Notes: generated by a model not told the origin, from the sequence alone. DNA of 64,000 nucleotides from Drosophila pseudoobscura (GCF_009870125.1 NC_046683.1:67161869-67225868), one strand, 5' to 3'. Positions 1 to 15,100 are shown, numbered from the stretch's first letter. Numbers and translations: made by a program.

Positions 1-1341
1 TCGAGGGGTGGGCGTGGCAGGCATCAAACAGATTATGACACGCACGCCCGATAAAACTGCATTTCCTCTGTTGATTTACGCAATTGAGATATTTTTTCAG
101 AATTCAATTTCTTGCATCGGGAAATGCATTCAAAGTTGGGTGGTGAAATGGGTGGAGTAGCCACAGGAGATACCCTTTACTGAGGGATAAACCAAAATCG
201 AGGACAAAGTAGTCAAATCTATCCTTCATTTAAAGGGATATAAAGTGGTGTGAGGTGATACGGTATACGTTATAGGTATGATTCCCTAAAGGAAACATTT
301 AGCAAGAGCATTTTGTATAAAATGGAGGCCAGGCGAATACTTGGCAGCTATTTGGCAAGCTGCTAGTCTGCGGGGCTGTGCTCCGAGCACCTGGTAAATC
401 CTACACTGAGGATACTGGAGGGTGGAGGATTTTCACAGAAGTGAAAATAAACTCAAATTTCCCCATACAAAGATGAAGTACATTGAAAAAAGGAATAATA
501 GGGAATAATTGAAACACAACTATAGAAGAATCTTCCCAACCAAAAGTAGGTCCAATTAACCTATCCATATGCCCCATCAGTCCCTCAATCCGATCATGAA
601 TACCCCATAAATAAGGCAGAGCAGAGCATATGCATATATGAATAAAAATCACTCGTCCTCCTGCCTGCTCGACCACTTCCCATCGTTATCCCCACTTAAA
701 TGCAATCAGTTTTATGAACTATAGAAATATATTTGAACAGGCTGAACGGCCTTCAACACGGGCGTAGCCAGGACTTCGCGAAGGGGGCAACGGATTTCTT
801 TCCATGCGTGATTTTTACGCATAATATAATAATTTTATACATACATATTTACATATATGTATGTATTACATATAGATTCGGGAAAACATATCAAGTAAAT
901 TAAGCAAAGACAATATTTTTTTAATATTTAGCTTCCCCCTCCTTGGTACGCCTTTGGCCTTCAATCTTACCGCCCCAACCCCTCTCACCAGTCGCCCAAT
1001 CAAGGCTACGTGCAGCATAATCGAAAAGAAATTGAATGAATCGAAATTATTGATAATTCAATCTTCATTTTCAATTTGTTTAAAGCAACAGAAAAACAAA
1101 TGCCAAAATCGTTGGCAAATAAACGAGAAACGAGAAACGAGGAACGAGGAATGAGGGACGAGAATTCCACGATTTCCCAGCCATTTCCCCCAATCCATTT
1201 CCATTTCCCCCTTAGAGCTGTTTGTCTTTGCCTTTGTCCTGAGTTCCGAGTTCCGAGTCCTTTGTTTGGCTAGCATTTCATCGCATGTTTCTTCATTCTC
1301 TGGCATGTGCCTGTGTCCGTGTCTGTGCCGTCGTCCTTCAG
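1..1341. other. 5' flank inside a Dscam intron
   Basis: No exon could be supported here. The first recognisable Dscam exon opens at 1342 in mid Ig3, so this stretch is most likely intron, with the exons for the signal peptide, Ig1, Ig2 and the first half of Ig3 lying upstream of the window. It holds one probable MITE (757-955) and a purine-rich run near 1125-1160. Short ORFs here show no domain and are not flanked by convincing splice sites. Confidence 0.6.
757..955. mobile_element. Probable MITE with 9-bp flanking direct repeats
   Basis: A roughly 199-bp AT-rich segment is flanked by the 9-bp direct repeat GGCCTTCAA (748-756 and 956-964). Its ends are imperfectly inverted: the left end has GGGCGTAGCCAGGA followed by a G run, and the right end read in reverse has GGCGTACCAAGGAGGGGG. 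A 9-bp target duplication with degenerate terminal inverted repeats and no coding potential fits a non-autonomous DNA transposon. The superfamily is not assigned. Confidence 0.5.
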
Positions 1342-3079
1342 GTGGTTCAAGGAGGAGAACGAGCAGCTGCTGCCTCTGCAGCTCAGCGAACGCATCACCA
1401 TCGTATCCGCCGGATTGCTGAAAATCACCAAGGTGCGTAGGCTCTCCTCTACCTCCTCTATACCCAGAACGAAAAAGAGCCAGGAGAAAACCTCAGCCCC
1501 CTGCTGATTGCCAATTGATTTCATCCATTGCAGGCACGTCTCGAGGATAGTGGAAAATATTTGTGCTGGGTGAACAATACGGCTGGCGAGGAGACCATCC
1601 AAGTGTCGCTAACGGTGACAGGTGAGTGTGTCTGCCTGTGGGGGGAAAAGTGTGGGGAAGGATGTACAGCAGATAGATAAAGAGTGCGACTACCTTCTCC
1701 ATACATTAACATCCCATATCTGCAGCTCCTCTGACGGCCCATCTGCAGCCACAGGTGCAGACGGTAGATGTCGATAAGGATGCGCAATTCCAATGCATTG
1801 TCTCTGGCCATCCGGTGCACGATGTGAACTGGTTGCACGATGGCAAGCCCATACTCAGGGACAATCGTGTGGAGGTAAGACACATTTCATATTCCACATT
1901 CCACCTTCCACCTCTCTCAGGCACAATCAATTAGTTCCCTTAACAATCATTCATCTATGCGCACAGATCCTCACCGATCCGCCACGTTTGATCATCAAGA
2001 AGGTGCAGAAAGAGGATCCTGGCATGTATCAGTGCTTCGTCTCCAATGAATGGGAACAAATCCAATCGACGGCCGAACTCCAGTTGGGCGGTACGTAATC
2101 ATATCGCTAACACACACATCTACTAATATATTTCCCATCGAGTTGACTATTAATAACCACTTATGACCGCACACACAACCGCCCACCGCCTACCGCACAC
2201 CGCACACCTCCCCCTCCCCCTACTCCTACATCTCAATCAGCAGCGTAATTTCCTCCTCGAGAGTGAATGCCATTGCTTCTCTCTGTGCTGTAGAATGACG
2301 ACGGCAGACGGCAGACCGCAGACCGCAGACCGTAGACCGCACAAATAAATGTTTGTCATAATTGCATTTCATTATTTTCTAATTTAGCAAATTGCTAACA
2401 TTTTTCAACGAGCCAGAGAGAGGATGCCACCCATAACAAATCACAGTGGAGCAACAGTAATAGCCACAGCAACAATGAGAGTAGAGGCTGCCTGCCCATA
2501 AAACGCAGCGACGACGACTTAATTTTATTACCAGCACTAAAAATCTAGCCGCACTAAACACTAAACACAGCGGGGGTGGGTGCCAGTGCCAGTGCCAGTG
2601 CCAGTGAGAGTGCCATGGGGGAAGCAGGATGTGGGTGGAGGAGAATGTATCGTTTAGCAGCCTTAGGGGCATACACACATATGTATATGTAGGGACAATC
2701 ACTCGCACAGTAATACAGATGACAGAGCGGTTTATGCGTGGCCTACAGAGCGATTAAAAAAGATCGTTAAAGGAAGGAACGGTACCGATTACTGATTTCC
2801 GAAGATTTCCATTAAAAAGTATAAAATGAAGAAACTTTGGAAAATTAAATCCCACATGAAAGATACCATTATATTCTTTTGCCATTTGGTAATCAATTTA
2901 TGTGCCCCCAATTCAAGTTTTCAGATACTTACACAGGAAAAAAGCATATGCCACTTTTCAATAAGGATATCTTCCATCAAACACCTTGTCGCCGATTGAG
3001 CATTTCCACATTCAAATTGTTTCCTCTATCTTCAGTACTTCATCGCAATATCTCATCGCGTATAAACATCACAGCAGGA

Positions 3080-3115
<36 letters not shown>

Positions 3116-6100
3116 ACATTCGCGCTTTGTCGCTTTGGCAACATTTCGTGATTTGCTTTTAGGCGCAAACGGAAATTGATTTCGATATATTATTGGCATG
3201 CTTCGCACACAGTTCAGTTCGTTGGTGCAGAGAAAGGGGGCGGTCTGCGGGCATAGGGGGTTGTGGGCATAGGGGGTTGCGGGTTGCAGGGATAGCCAGG
3301 AAGAGGAAACGCTGCTTTCATTTCGCCTTTCGGTGTTGAGAGCCCTCCCCTCCACCACCAGGATTCACACCACATGCTAGAGGGAAAACCCAAGCGCCAT
3401 TAAGCGGCCGGATATGGCAGCAATTGTGTCAACGCTGCAGCTCTATGTGTGTGTCTGTGTGTGTGTGTGTGCCCGCATCTGTGTGAGTGAGCAAATAAAT
3501 ATGGCAGCTTATAACTGAGAATGTCAGGCGATGATATGCGATGACTATTCTAGCCGAAAAATCCATTGCATTGCGCCGAAAACGGAAATTGATACAATTT
3601 TCATCAGCTGGATAGCATTTGCTGTCTTGTCAAATGCATTTTCCGTTTCGCCTTGGAAAAGGAAAAGCGAAGGGAAAGCCAAAGGAAAACGAATGGAAAC
3701 TAAGGAAATGCGATGGTAGGGATACAAGTGCAAATGTGGTTTTGGCTCTGAGAGAAATGATTCAATAGAGAGATGGAGTGCTGCAGTGCTGCCGTGCTCC
3801 AAGTACTGGGAATCTGTGGGCGAACTGTTTGCAGATGGATATTTTATGTTTAAGGATTTTAAAGAATGAAAGGGACTTCTCATCATCATAATGAAAAAGT
3901 GTAACCATCAATGCACACACATGGCACAGAGCAAAGCCTTTTTCCATCATTAATGAAACTTCTCTTCCTCTCTTCATTTGAGCAGAGTTCTAAACTCGTA
4001 TCTTTTCTCCTCGTCGTTCATTTCTGTTCATTTTAGATGCTTCACCGGAACTACTTTATTGGTTTTCGGAGCAGACGCTGCAGCCGGGACCGACGGTATC
4101 ATTGAAGTGCGTTGCCACCGGAAATCCACTGCCGCAATTTACATGGTCTCTGGACGGATTTCCGGTAAGTTAAGCCACCAAACTCCGCCGCAAGTTGAGC
4201 CCCCATTTAGCATAGCCATAGTCATAGTCATAGCCATAGCAGGAGGCGGAAATGCAGGCAGGCAGCGTTTCCGTTTCCGCTGCTAAGAAGTTGCCATAGT
4301 GCCAAAATATTCGGCATCGAGCAGAGCAAAGCACAGCACAGCAGGGCAGAACAGAGCATAGCAGAGCAGAGATATTTGTCACAGTTACAGTTACAGTTAC
4401 AGTCACAGCTATCGCAGTTCATCTCTGACTTCCTCTCTGGCCACCATTCGGCCCAAGCGAGAACATGCATAAATGTTTTAGGAACCAAAAAACCCCTCAC
4501 AGAGCAAAACCCCTTGTTAGCCAGGGCTCGGCTCTAGTGCATACTTGGGATTCCCAAGCCTTTGGGTTTGCCCCTTTTGCCTTTGCTTTTGCTTTTTGGA
4601 GCACTCGAATTTTTCGTTTCTAAGAATTTCTGTTGCCTTTTTTTCCAAGGATTTGTTTCGTTTATTTGCATAAATTTTCATTTTCTTGGGAGCCTTTTTC
4701 CCCACTTCCACTCCTACACCCTCTACACCCTCTACACTCTCTGCTTCCCTCTCTTTTTGTGTGTTTCCTCTCAAGGCCTTCCACTTTTACGTAGTGCAAA
4801 TTTTATGCAATTTCAATCAATTCGATTTACATGAATTTTTCATTTTACCTCCGCTTCAATCTGCAATCTGCAATCTGCTCTCTGATTTCACCAGCAACCG
4901 GAGAGAGTAGAGAGTAGAGAGCGGATAGTGGATAGTGGAAAATGTTTTGCTAATTGGCCCACTTTGATAACGTGTTCCTTTAACCACTCCACTCCACAGA
5001 TTCCAGACAGCTCGCGCTTTTTAGTGGGTCAATATGTTACCATCCACGACGATGTCATCAGCCACGTGAATATATCAAATGTCAAGGAGGAGGACGGCGG
5101 CGAGTATACCTGCACGGCCCAGAATGCCATTGGCAAGTGAGTAGAAGCCATAGACATAGCCTCTGCAGCAGCAGCAACAGCAGCAGCAGCAGCAGCAGTA
5201 CGAGCATCAGTTCCATAAATAAAACATATAGGCCTCCACTCCGATAAAAAGCATTTCCATGCTAAATCATAAATTTAGTTGTGGCATTGGGAAAAAAAAG
5301 AAGTAGGGACTGCAACTGGGAGTGGGAGTGTGCTGGTATTGTTTGCAGGCAGACGAGCGACATAAAATCCAAACAATGTGCTGAAGCAGCCGTAAGGCAA
5401 CTGTTGGCAACGGGGTTTTCAGATATCATAGTTAGGGATGGTAGACAGAATCATATCATGCACGAAAATTTCCCAACATTGATTTTGGTTAAAGCTTTAG
5501 AATGTTTTTCCTTTGGCTGTTACTGGCATTTACTAAGAGATAATCTCAGATTACGTATACGTAGATAATCCTCATAGATGATGGGATGGGTGATGTGTTC
5601 TCCGGGTTTGGGCTTCAGATGAAACTTTTAGCATTGTAGCACCAGTTTCAGATCAGGAATTAACATGCTAGATAAAGATTAATTATTTGAGAATGCATTG
5701 CATTAGGTATGAATTTGAACTTGGGCTGAAAAATAAAACACGCTTCCATCTCCAGGTCGGCTCTAAAAATGTTCCTTTGTTCACATTTTTTTATGTACTC
5801 CCTTCCTTACTCGGATGCTCCAGGGTCTCGCATAGTGCAAAAGTGAACATCTATGGATTGCCTTACATACGCGAAATGCCAAAAATAACCGGGATCTCTG
5901 GTTCTGATTTGATTGTTAAATGTCCCGTGGCTGGTTATCCCATCGATAAAATACACTGGGAGCGAGGTAAGCATCACATACAGTATTATATCTTTATGCC
6001 CCTCTACTATATGTATGTACATATATTGTAAATATGTATATTGTATATACCCGCATGACATGGCGATGCTTGCGATATACATATGTATGTATGTATTTGG

Positions 6101-9100
6101 TTTCTTTTTTGGTCATTTCGTGATTTCTCTTTATGGTTATTTGCCTTTTGGCCAGAGAGTTGTTTGTTATTAAAAATGGTATGTTTGTTATTGCGCATAT
6201 CAGTGAAAATTATTAAAAATACAGAATGAACGCTGCTTTTGCTTCTGCTTCTGCTACTCGTACGAGTATTCGTATTCGCACTTTTTTCTGACAGTCTGTT
6301 TTCCTTTGACTTTTTAAGCGAAATAAATTTAAAATATATATTGTTTTTTTCTATTTTTATTTGTTAATTATTATCTCCGTACGCAGTTGTCAGTGTGCCA
6401 GTGTGTGTGTGTGTGTCATCATAAATTCCTGTTTATTCTAGCTAAAAAGCACAATAATCATCACGGGGATCAGCTGGGGAGAGACAGAGGAATGCTCTTG
6501 GAAATGTCTGCATACCGGGTTGACGATGTTTGCCTAAAGCTGATAGTGTTCTGAAACAGAAAAGATACAAAGGGGGAAAGATAACTTTGAAGATGTGTAT
6601 ACATTGTATTGTATATAGACAGAATAGGTGTATAGACAGCTAGCCAACCATATTTAAATGAAATATTCCGTGTTTAAGCACTTTAAAATAATTTAATTGA
6701 TGCAGTTCCATTTTAATATTAGCGCTTTCAAGGCTTTTCCTCTGGATATAGGTATATAGACAGATGTATGAGTGATCGGATAGCTATGTATATATAGGTA
6801 TGTATGTAGCTGGGAAGAATGAGTTATAGATTAATAGAGCGATCGATGAACCGATAGAAAAATAGATGAGATTTGTTTATGAGTACAGATAGATATATTT
6901 GTATGTGTTCCTAGATATATCTAACTCTAGACGACTGTGCGTACGTGAATATCCAGATATTTATTTCGATTTATGGCAATTTATTTAGGACTTTTAAGCT
7001 CTCCGCAAAAGTGGGTCGTTCTGTTCTGGCCTTTTGTGAGTGTGAGTGTGAGTGTATGAAAATAAATTAAGCTCGCAAAAAGAAAAAAAAAATTCAAAAG
7101 TGCCATATAGCCATAAAGTCATAAATCGCATAACTTTGTTTTATGTGAGTCCCCAAATTAATTGCCAACGCCTTGCCACGCTCTCTTCCTGCCTGCTGCT
7201 CCTGCTCGGGCTCCTGTGGCATCCTGGTCTCTTCTTCGTTCCGGGAAGATGGCCAAACATTGCCCATAAATCGCCGACAGCGTGCCTACAACAATGGCAC
7301 CTTAATTATCGAGCAACTGCAGCGCCTGGAGGATGCGGGCACGTACACGTGCATGGCACAGAACAAACAGAAGCAGACCTCGCGGCGCAACGTGGAGATC
7401 CAAGTGCTGGGTGAGTACTACACGACTAGTACTAGTGTGGCTCTGGCTCTGCTGTGGCTTTGGCAAAATGTTTTCCCAATATTTAAAATTAGAAAGTGGC
7501 CGGAGAGAGGGAGAGAGCTCTATCCTCTATACGGAGATGCAGCTGCCGTCGGAGCCGTCGGAGCCGTCGAAGCCGTGTAGCCGTGGAGCCGTTGTCGGAG
7601 CTGGAACTGCTACAATGAAACTATTCCAATTAGACTGGCGAAACGAAACTATGCAGCCGCAACAGCAGCCACAGCCACAGCCACAGCCGGCAACTATTTT
7701 CCCAGTTAATGCACATGCAGGCGGTGGTTGGATGGATAGTGGGTGGCCAGCCCCGCAGACCCACAATGGAGTCATTGACTTTTGTGTTCTGTCTGCGACG
7801 GTTCTGCTGCCTCCACGTTTCACTCTTTATAATAATTTACTCGACTGCAGAAGCAGTGGCAGCAGCAGCTGTTGCTAAGCCGCAAGTTGCATTGATGGTG
7901 CCGCGCCCCCGCCCAAGCCCCCGCCCAAGCCCCCGCCCCCGCCTCCGCTGTCACTGCCACTAACAGTCGCATCCTTGATTATCAGGCTCTCAGTGGGTTT
8001 TGTGCTTAAGTCAACTACTCCGGCAATTGTAAATGAGAAATGTTGCATGGTTTATGGGTTTATGGGTTTATGGTTTCCTCATGGATTCATCCCATCCACA
8101 GTGCCACCGAAAATTATGCCCATCCAGGCGATGACGAACATGCTGCGAGAGGGGATGCGAGCGGCCATCTCCTGCCAGATCCTGGAGGGAGATCTGCCCG
8201 TCAGCTTTCGCTGGGAGCGTAATGGCAAGCCCCTGATTGGAACAGGGTGAGTCTTTCGGACTTTTAGAAAAATGTATTCCTCCGAGTCTGCAGCTCTATC
8301 ACTCCTTTTCTATCACCCCAGCAACGAGGTATTTCGCCGTTTGGATGAGTACTCTGCCAGCCTCGTCATCGAGCACATTACCTCGGATCACTCCGGGAAT
8401 TACACATGTATCGCTGGCAATGTGGCGGGCACCGAGCGCTTCACTGTGCCCCTGACCGTGAACGTGCCGCCCAAATGGATATTGGAGCCAAAGGACTCGA
8501 GTGCCCAGGCGGGGGCTGATGTCCTGCTGCACTGCCAGGCCTCTGGCTATCCCAAGCCCACCATCACCTGGAAGAAGGCCATTGGACCAACGCCAGGCGA
8601 ATACAAGGACTTCCTGTACGAGCCCACCGTTCAGCTCTTCCCGAATGGCACCATCTACTTCAAGAAGATCAGCAAAGAGTCGCAGGGGCACTTTCTGTGC
8701 GAGGCCAAGAACAACATTGGCTCTGGCGTCAGCAAAGTAATCTTTCTCAAAGTGAATGGTGCGTATAGAGTGAACCCAGTCCTCCCAGCCCTCAGTCTCT
8801 GTATTCTGTATGCATATGTGTATCTTCTCTAGTGCCCGCTCACTTTCAAACGAAAACGAAACAAATCTCGGTGGCCAAGGGCAAACAGGTCCATGTGCAG
8901 TGCAATGTGCAGGGCGACAATCCCATCGACTTCAAATGGAAAATCCAGGCAACGCAACAGTATCTTGACGAGTCGTTGGATTCACGGTAAGAGTGGTGTG
9001 TTTCCCTCTTCCCACTTCCCACTTCCCTCTCTCCTTCCCCCTCCCACCGAATCTAGAGCCGGGGACTACTTTCCCCCATTCCTACGATGTCTGCGTGTCT

Positions 9101-12100
9101 GGCGAAATCAATTCCAAGTCGATTGCAAACAACAAATTGCTTTTAATTAAAAGAGTTCTCTGTCGGGGGTTTCGGTTTGTAGCGATTGCAATTGGAACTG
9201 GGATTGGCATTGGGTTTCAGATTGGAGCTTCAGATTGGAGGAATGGAAGTGGGGGCCAAGGTCTAAATCAAATTTTGCCAGGAGTGAAAATGCGTCGTCG
9301 CCATGTGTGTGGTGTGTCTCATATGTCTTCTATTCTTGAAATGAGAATGGGATTCAGAACTTTGATATTGATATTCCGAGATTTAATCAATGTTTTTGTG
9401 CCAGTCGTAAAGATGGCTATGACTTCGGCTTGCCGTTGGTCATTTTCACTAGCGATTTTACTTTTGGATAGCCTGAGAATCCGCTCTGGTTTTCCTCCCA
9501 CTTGTGTGGGTACTACATATTTGTGTATCGTAAGTGCTTTAATGTATGTGTATTTCCGGCTTTCTCTTTTCTTCATTTCCCTCTCCTCTGCATTACGACA
9601 CTCCACCTGCCACATGCCGCCCGTGCCCGTGCCCGTGTGCCTACCGCCTTCTGCTCGACAAACAACAACTGAATGCATGCGCGCTGTATTTATATATGCC
9701 ATTTGTACACGCACACTGTGTGTGTGTGTTCTTGTGTGTGTGCGTGTGTTTCGGCCTCGTACGTCTTCGTCTTTGTCAACAAAACTACAACTAAAAAACT
9801 GAAAAAACTACAACAACTACAACAACTGGGACGGCTGGTACTGCTGCCACTGCTGTGACTGCTGCAACGTGGAAAACATTGTTATAAAATTGCATTGCAC
9901 CGCTCACGTTGCGCAAACACGTATCCACCGTACACATCCGTACGTATCCTCGTATCCTCATATCCTCGTATCTCTCGTATCCTGGTATCTGCTTCTGGGC
10001 CATCGTTTGCATGTGTCGTCGTTGTATCTCTTAAATGCATTTACTTGCATATAAATCACACACACACACACACACAGCTACACAATAAGAGATCAAGTGC
10101 TCGACGATGGCATGGTCTCCGAATTGGGCATTTCGCACACATATCGCCAGGACACGGGCATTTATATCTGTCAGGCGAGCAATGCATTCGGACAGGTAAG
10201 TCAGGACACAGCTCCAGAGCCAAAACGAGAACCAGACCGAGAACCAGCAACATCAGCAGAGATGTGGAATTGGGAATGGGAATGGAATGAAGCTGACTGG
10301 CACTGCCCTCTAAGTGATATTATTATGCATCGAATTGTCTTTAATCAAACTGTTGCTCTACTACCGAACGTATAGAACGTATAGAACGTATAGAACGTAT
10401 AGAAGTGTAATAAATCACATCTCCTCTATTCAAGCGGAAAGTCTGCTCCAAGTTTCCAGGCTGCCAGTCCAATCCCATCTCGCATTTCTGTTGACCCTGC
10501 AGCAGGCTGCAGTAGCTGCTGTCATGTCCGGCGAAGAGTGGGTTACTTACGTGGGTTACTGTATATACGCTTTCAATTCAATCCAAACAGGATGAAATGT
10601 CCATTCAGCTCATTGTCCAGGAGGTGCCCGAGCAGCCGAAGAATCTTCGCATCAACTCGCAGCAGTCGCGCAGTCTGCAGCTCACCTGGAGCCAGCCCTT
10701 CGCTGGCAACAGTCCCATTGAGGAATATCACATTTACTACAAGCAAATATCAGGTGGGAACAAATTTTCAGTCCTCTCCATATGAATTCCTCACTATTTA
10801 AAAAAGTTTTTGTGACAGATATTTGGCAAAATGCCGAACACATCACCATAACGGGTGCCCAGACGGTGGTCAACATCCAGCAGCTGCGTCCCGCCAAGGC
10901 CTACCACATACGCATGTCGGCGGAGAACAAGCTGGGGGCCTCCGAGTTCTCCGAAGTGGTGCAGGTGACCACCCTGGAGGAGGTGCCTTCGGGGCCGCCG
11001 CTGGCCGTGCGAGCCGAGGCCAAGAGCTCCACCGAGATCTCTGTCAGCTGGGATGCACCTGAGCGGGATCACTGGAACGGCATCCTGCTCGGCTACTATG
11101 TGGGCTACCAGATGTCGCTCACACCCGAGGACAAGGAGGTCAATCCCACGCAGGGTTTCAGCTTCAAGACCGTGGAGGTGCGCTCCCATTTCGGCGGCGA
11201 GACGGTCCTCAGCAACCTGAACAAGTTCACCCAGTACCATGTGATTGTCCAGGCCTACACCAGCCAGGGCAGTGGTCCTCCCAGCAAGGAAATTGCCGTC
11301 CAAACAATGGAGGACGGTAAGAGTCGGGTGGGAAATGGACACGGACACAGACACGGACACAGACACAGACACGGACACGGACACGGACATGGGGCTGTGG
11401 TCCGGTCTGGTCTGGTCTGGTCTGCCTGCTGGCATACATTGATTGGATTTGTTAATTGCCCGTGCACAAAATCTGACCCCAGACCAGGTCCAGTCCCCAG
11501 CACCAGCGGGGAGCGGAGTTTGGGGTTTGTGGGCGCCCTGCAGTCTGGGGAAAAACGTTTAATAAACTTTTCCCTCTCATTTATCCCTCCCTCCCTCGTT
11601 GAATCGCCTTGCAGTCCCCTCATCGCCGCCAGAGTCGCCGCAGTGCGATGTGCTCGGCTCCACATCGATTTACATCACCTGGTCACCGCCGGACATTGAC
11701 GGACAAAATGGCAAAATCAAGGGCTACAAAGTGTTTTACATATCGATCGATGAGCTCTACGGTAAGGTGTTCATTTTTTAAACTTTTTCCTACCTTCCTG
11801 CATACTTGATATATGAGTTCTGAGTATTCTTTTGGGTTCGAGCTTCGAAGATATGTATAATATACCCTTGCCAAAGGGTCAGTGATAGCAGAAGCTTTCA
11901 AGTTGGACTGCCAGTCGAATACGACTATGACTATTCGATCAGGGTTAGTAGATACACATATGGCCAAGGAAATGAATTAGCTATATACCTGGCAAATATC
12001 AATTTATTTGAAAGAAAAGAAGACTGAATATCAATCAGAAATATTAACTTATCCACGAGGCACAAAAGCTGTCCAAGTTTCAGCCAACTTATGGCAACAG

Positions 12101-15100
12101 AACAGCTTCCTTTTCAACATGAACATCTCTCAACTCGAGCTACGTGACTCGGAATCGCCCATCTGAACATCTGCAGAATAACCCAAGTGGCACTAGGATT
12201 TCGCTGCATTTATGCATCAGCATCAGTATCAGCATCGTCATCATCGACCATTGTGTCGATTACGAGCGCTGTGGAATGTACTTTGGCATTCCGGAGTGTT
12301 ATGTGGCCAGCTTCCTTCTTCCTTCTGCGATTTATAACACTTTTCAATTAATTAGCCCACTTCGTGGCCCTCATATTTCCAATCAGCGCTAATTGTTCTC
12401 GTTCTCGTTTCTGTATCCCATTCTCGTATCGCGTACACATGCTCAGAGACCGATCCGGAGGTTGTCAAGTCAACAAATCAATACGTCACCATCGAGAATC
12501 TGCGCAAATACACAAACTACACGGTCTGGGTTTTGGCTTACACCAAAGTAGGCGATGGCATGAAAACCAAACCGTTTTATTGCCGCACCCACGAGGATGG
12601 TAAGTGGCATTCGGTTCAATGAACGCAAACGAGGTGCGGCATCGCCACCCCCATCCCCCATTCATTCAACAAGCCCCATGCCCCATGTCGATGTCATTGC
12701 CTCGGTTGCAATTTTCATGAGCTTTATATATTCATGCACATATATTTATTTCTGACGCCTTTCATTGCAATCGTGGAATGGAATGCAGTGCCCTCCGCCC
12801 CGCAGGCAATCAAGGCGATACCCGCCTCCAGCACGAAAATCATCATATCCTGGCTGCCCCCGGACCTCCCCAATGGTGACATCGTAAGTAGACAATCCCC
12901 TGCCTCTGGCCCTACCCCGCCTAATTAGGCGACAGTTGAAGGGCCCCCCTCATCATTCATGGTAGAGCTGCTTGCTCTAAGACCTCTCACACCATCCGTT
13001 TCCCTTTGCAGACGGGCTACACCTTTTACATGTCCATGCTGGAAGGTGGCCGAGAGGAGGGCACCCACAAGAGACTGCTAGGACCCTATGTGGAAATGCA
13101 CGAGACGGTCCGCACCCAGGAGTCGGCCACGTACCAGTTCTGGCTCACCGCCTCCACGAAGATGGGCGAGGGCGAGAAGACGCAGGTGGTGACAGTGCCC
13201 CCAAACAACAAGGTGCCCGCTCGCATTGTGTCCTTCAGCCAGAGGATTGTCACGCCCTGGAAGGAGCACCTGGAGCTGCCATGTCGCAAGGTGGGGGCCC
13301 CGGCGCCGGTGACAATCTGGCGACAGGATGGCCACAACATGGAGACGAGTGCTCGGAAGACCATTGCCAAGAACGGGACACTCTACATGAAGGAGTGCCA
13401 GGCGAGTGATGCGGGCAACTACACGTGCAGCGTGGAGAACACCTGGGGCAAGGACGAGATAGTGTACAACATTGTGGTGAAGGTGCCACCCGAGGCACCC
13501 AATTTGACGGTGATCAATGCCTACACGGACAGCCTGCACCTGGAGTGGATGGACAACAGCCATGGGGGCAGTCCCATACTAGGCTACGTGATCAACTACA
13601 AGCGGGACAACGGCGACTGGGAGGAGCTGCAGGTGGATGCCAAGACCAATTCCCATCTGCTCAGCAATCTCTGGTGCGGCACCCGCTACCAGCTCTACAT
13701 TACAGCATATAATAAGATCGGCACCGGGCTGCCCTGCGACATTGTCAACTCTTACACCAAAGGCAATCCACCCGTACAGCCGAAGCACTCGCAAATGATC
13801 ACCAACAACTCTACAAGCGTGACCTGCTGGCTGGACTCCTGGGGGGATGGTGGCTGTGGCATCCTCTACTTCATGATCGAATCGCGTGTCTATGGTAGAT
13901 CTTCTTGGAATGTGGTCTCCAATCATATCCCTCCCACGGAAAGAATCTACACGGTCAGCGACCTTATTCCCGGTACGAAATATCAGCTGAAGGTGACGGC
14001 CCACAATAATGCGGGATCCACGACAGCCATTTACAACTTTACCACGCTCTCCCCTCAAGGAGGTATGTCTCAGAACGGTGATCATCACTGAGCGGTACCT
14101 CCATTACAAACTCACCTCCTTTCAGTTCTCTACAACAACGATCACTCCACACCTGTCTCCCACCTGAGCGATCTGCCATTCTATGCGAACTTCAAGCTGC
14201 TGCTTCCCATCTGCGTCTCCCTGCTTATGCTGCTGGCCCTCATCGGAGCTGCTTTGTTTCTTCGCAAGAGAAGTAGGTCCGGGTTGGAGGTCTATAAGCG
14301 ACAGTGACTGATAATTGTAATCTCCGACAGAACTCAACAACCAGGCCCGCCTGGCCAGCTCTTCTATGTCAGAGTCCCCATCGCTGGCCAACCTACAGAA
14401 CAAACAGAACCGAGATCAGCAGTATCTGGCAGTGCGTTGCAATCCGGGCCCTTCGCAGCCCCGTGGCTCCAACTCCAACGATTCGGGCAGCTTTGGCAAG
14501 GCGGAGGGCAACGAGTACATCGAAGATATCTGTCCCTATGCCACTTTCCAGCTGAACAAACAGACCTACAGTGAGAGCTCGTACAGCGGCAATGTCTACA
14601 GCGGTCCGTACCATTCCGTGCGCGGATCCTTTGTCTACCACGATGTCAAGCCGGAGAGCTATCATGTGAGTGAATGTGGGGGCTTATGAGCTAAGGAGTA
14701 TTCTTAATGCAGAATTTTATCCATCTGCTCTAGTCCAAGGAGCCGGAGTACACAAAGGTGCGCCGAAAAGTGGGCCGCCTCCGAGATCCCCATTCGGAGA
14801 GTCAAGGTATGGATTCATTGTCATTTCCTCTCTCTCTCGTATCACTGCCCATGCCCACATTCCCAGCCAGGTTTAGCTTTAGCTTTAAGCCAAATTTAAT
14901 CATTATTCGCCACCTCATATGATCATCCCCCATGATCCGTTGTTGTCCTTATTTAACTCATCTCTTTCTCATTGCTCTCAACGTTCTCTCCATCCCACAC
15001 ATTCAAACCAAACCAAACCTCATCTCGAAAAACAAACCAACAAACAACGTACAACTCCATCGATCGTACTAAACTTTTAGAATCGGACAATCCAGGTTCC

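Noticed and set aside
3053..3358. Minus-strand frame with a polycysteine run
   Set aside because: Produced by translating the CAG microsatellite on the reverse strand inside an intron.
7411..8101. Search for a second, mutually exclusive Ig7 exon as in Dscam2
   Set aside because: No second Ig half-domain frame with splice sites was found; only the exon at 8102-8246 is supported.
8993..9802. 269-codon plus-strand open frame
   Set aside because: Lies in a Dscam intron, no domain, low-complexity composition, and the sense exons on both sides splice over it in frame.
10794..11435. 213-codon open frame on the minus strand
   Set aside because: Antisense to the FN1-FN2 exon of Dscam; a shadow frame caused by codon bias.
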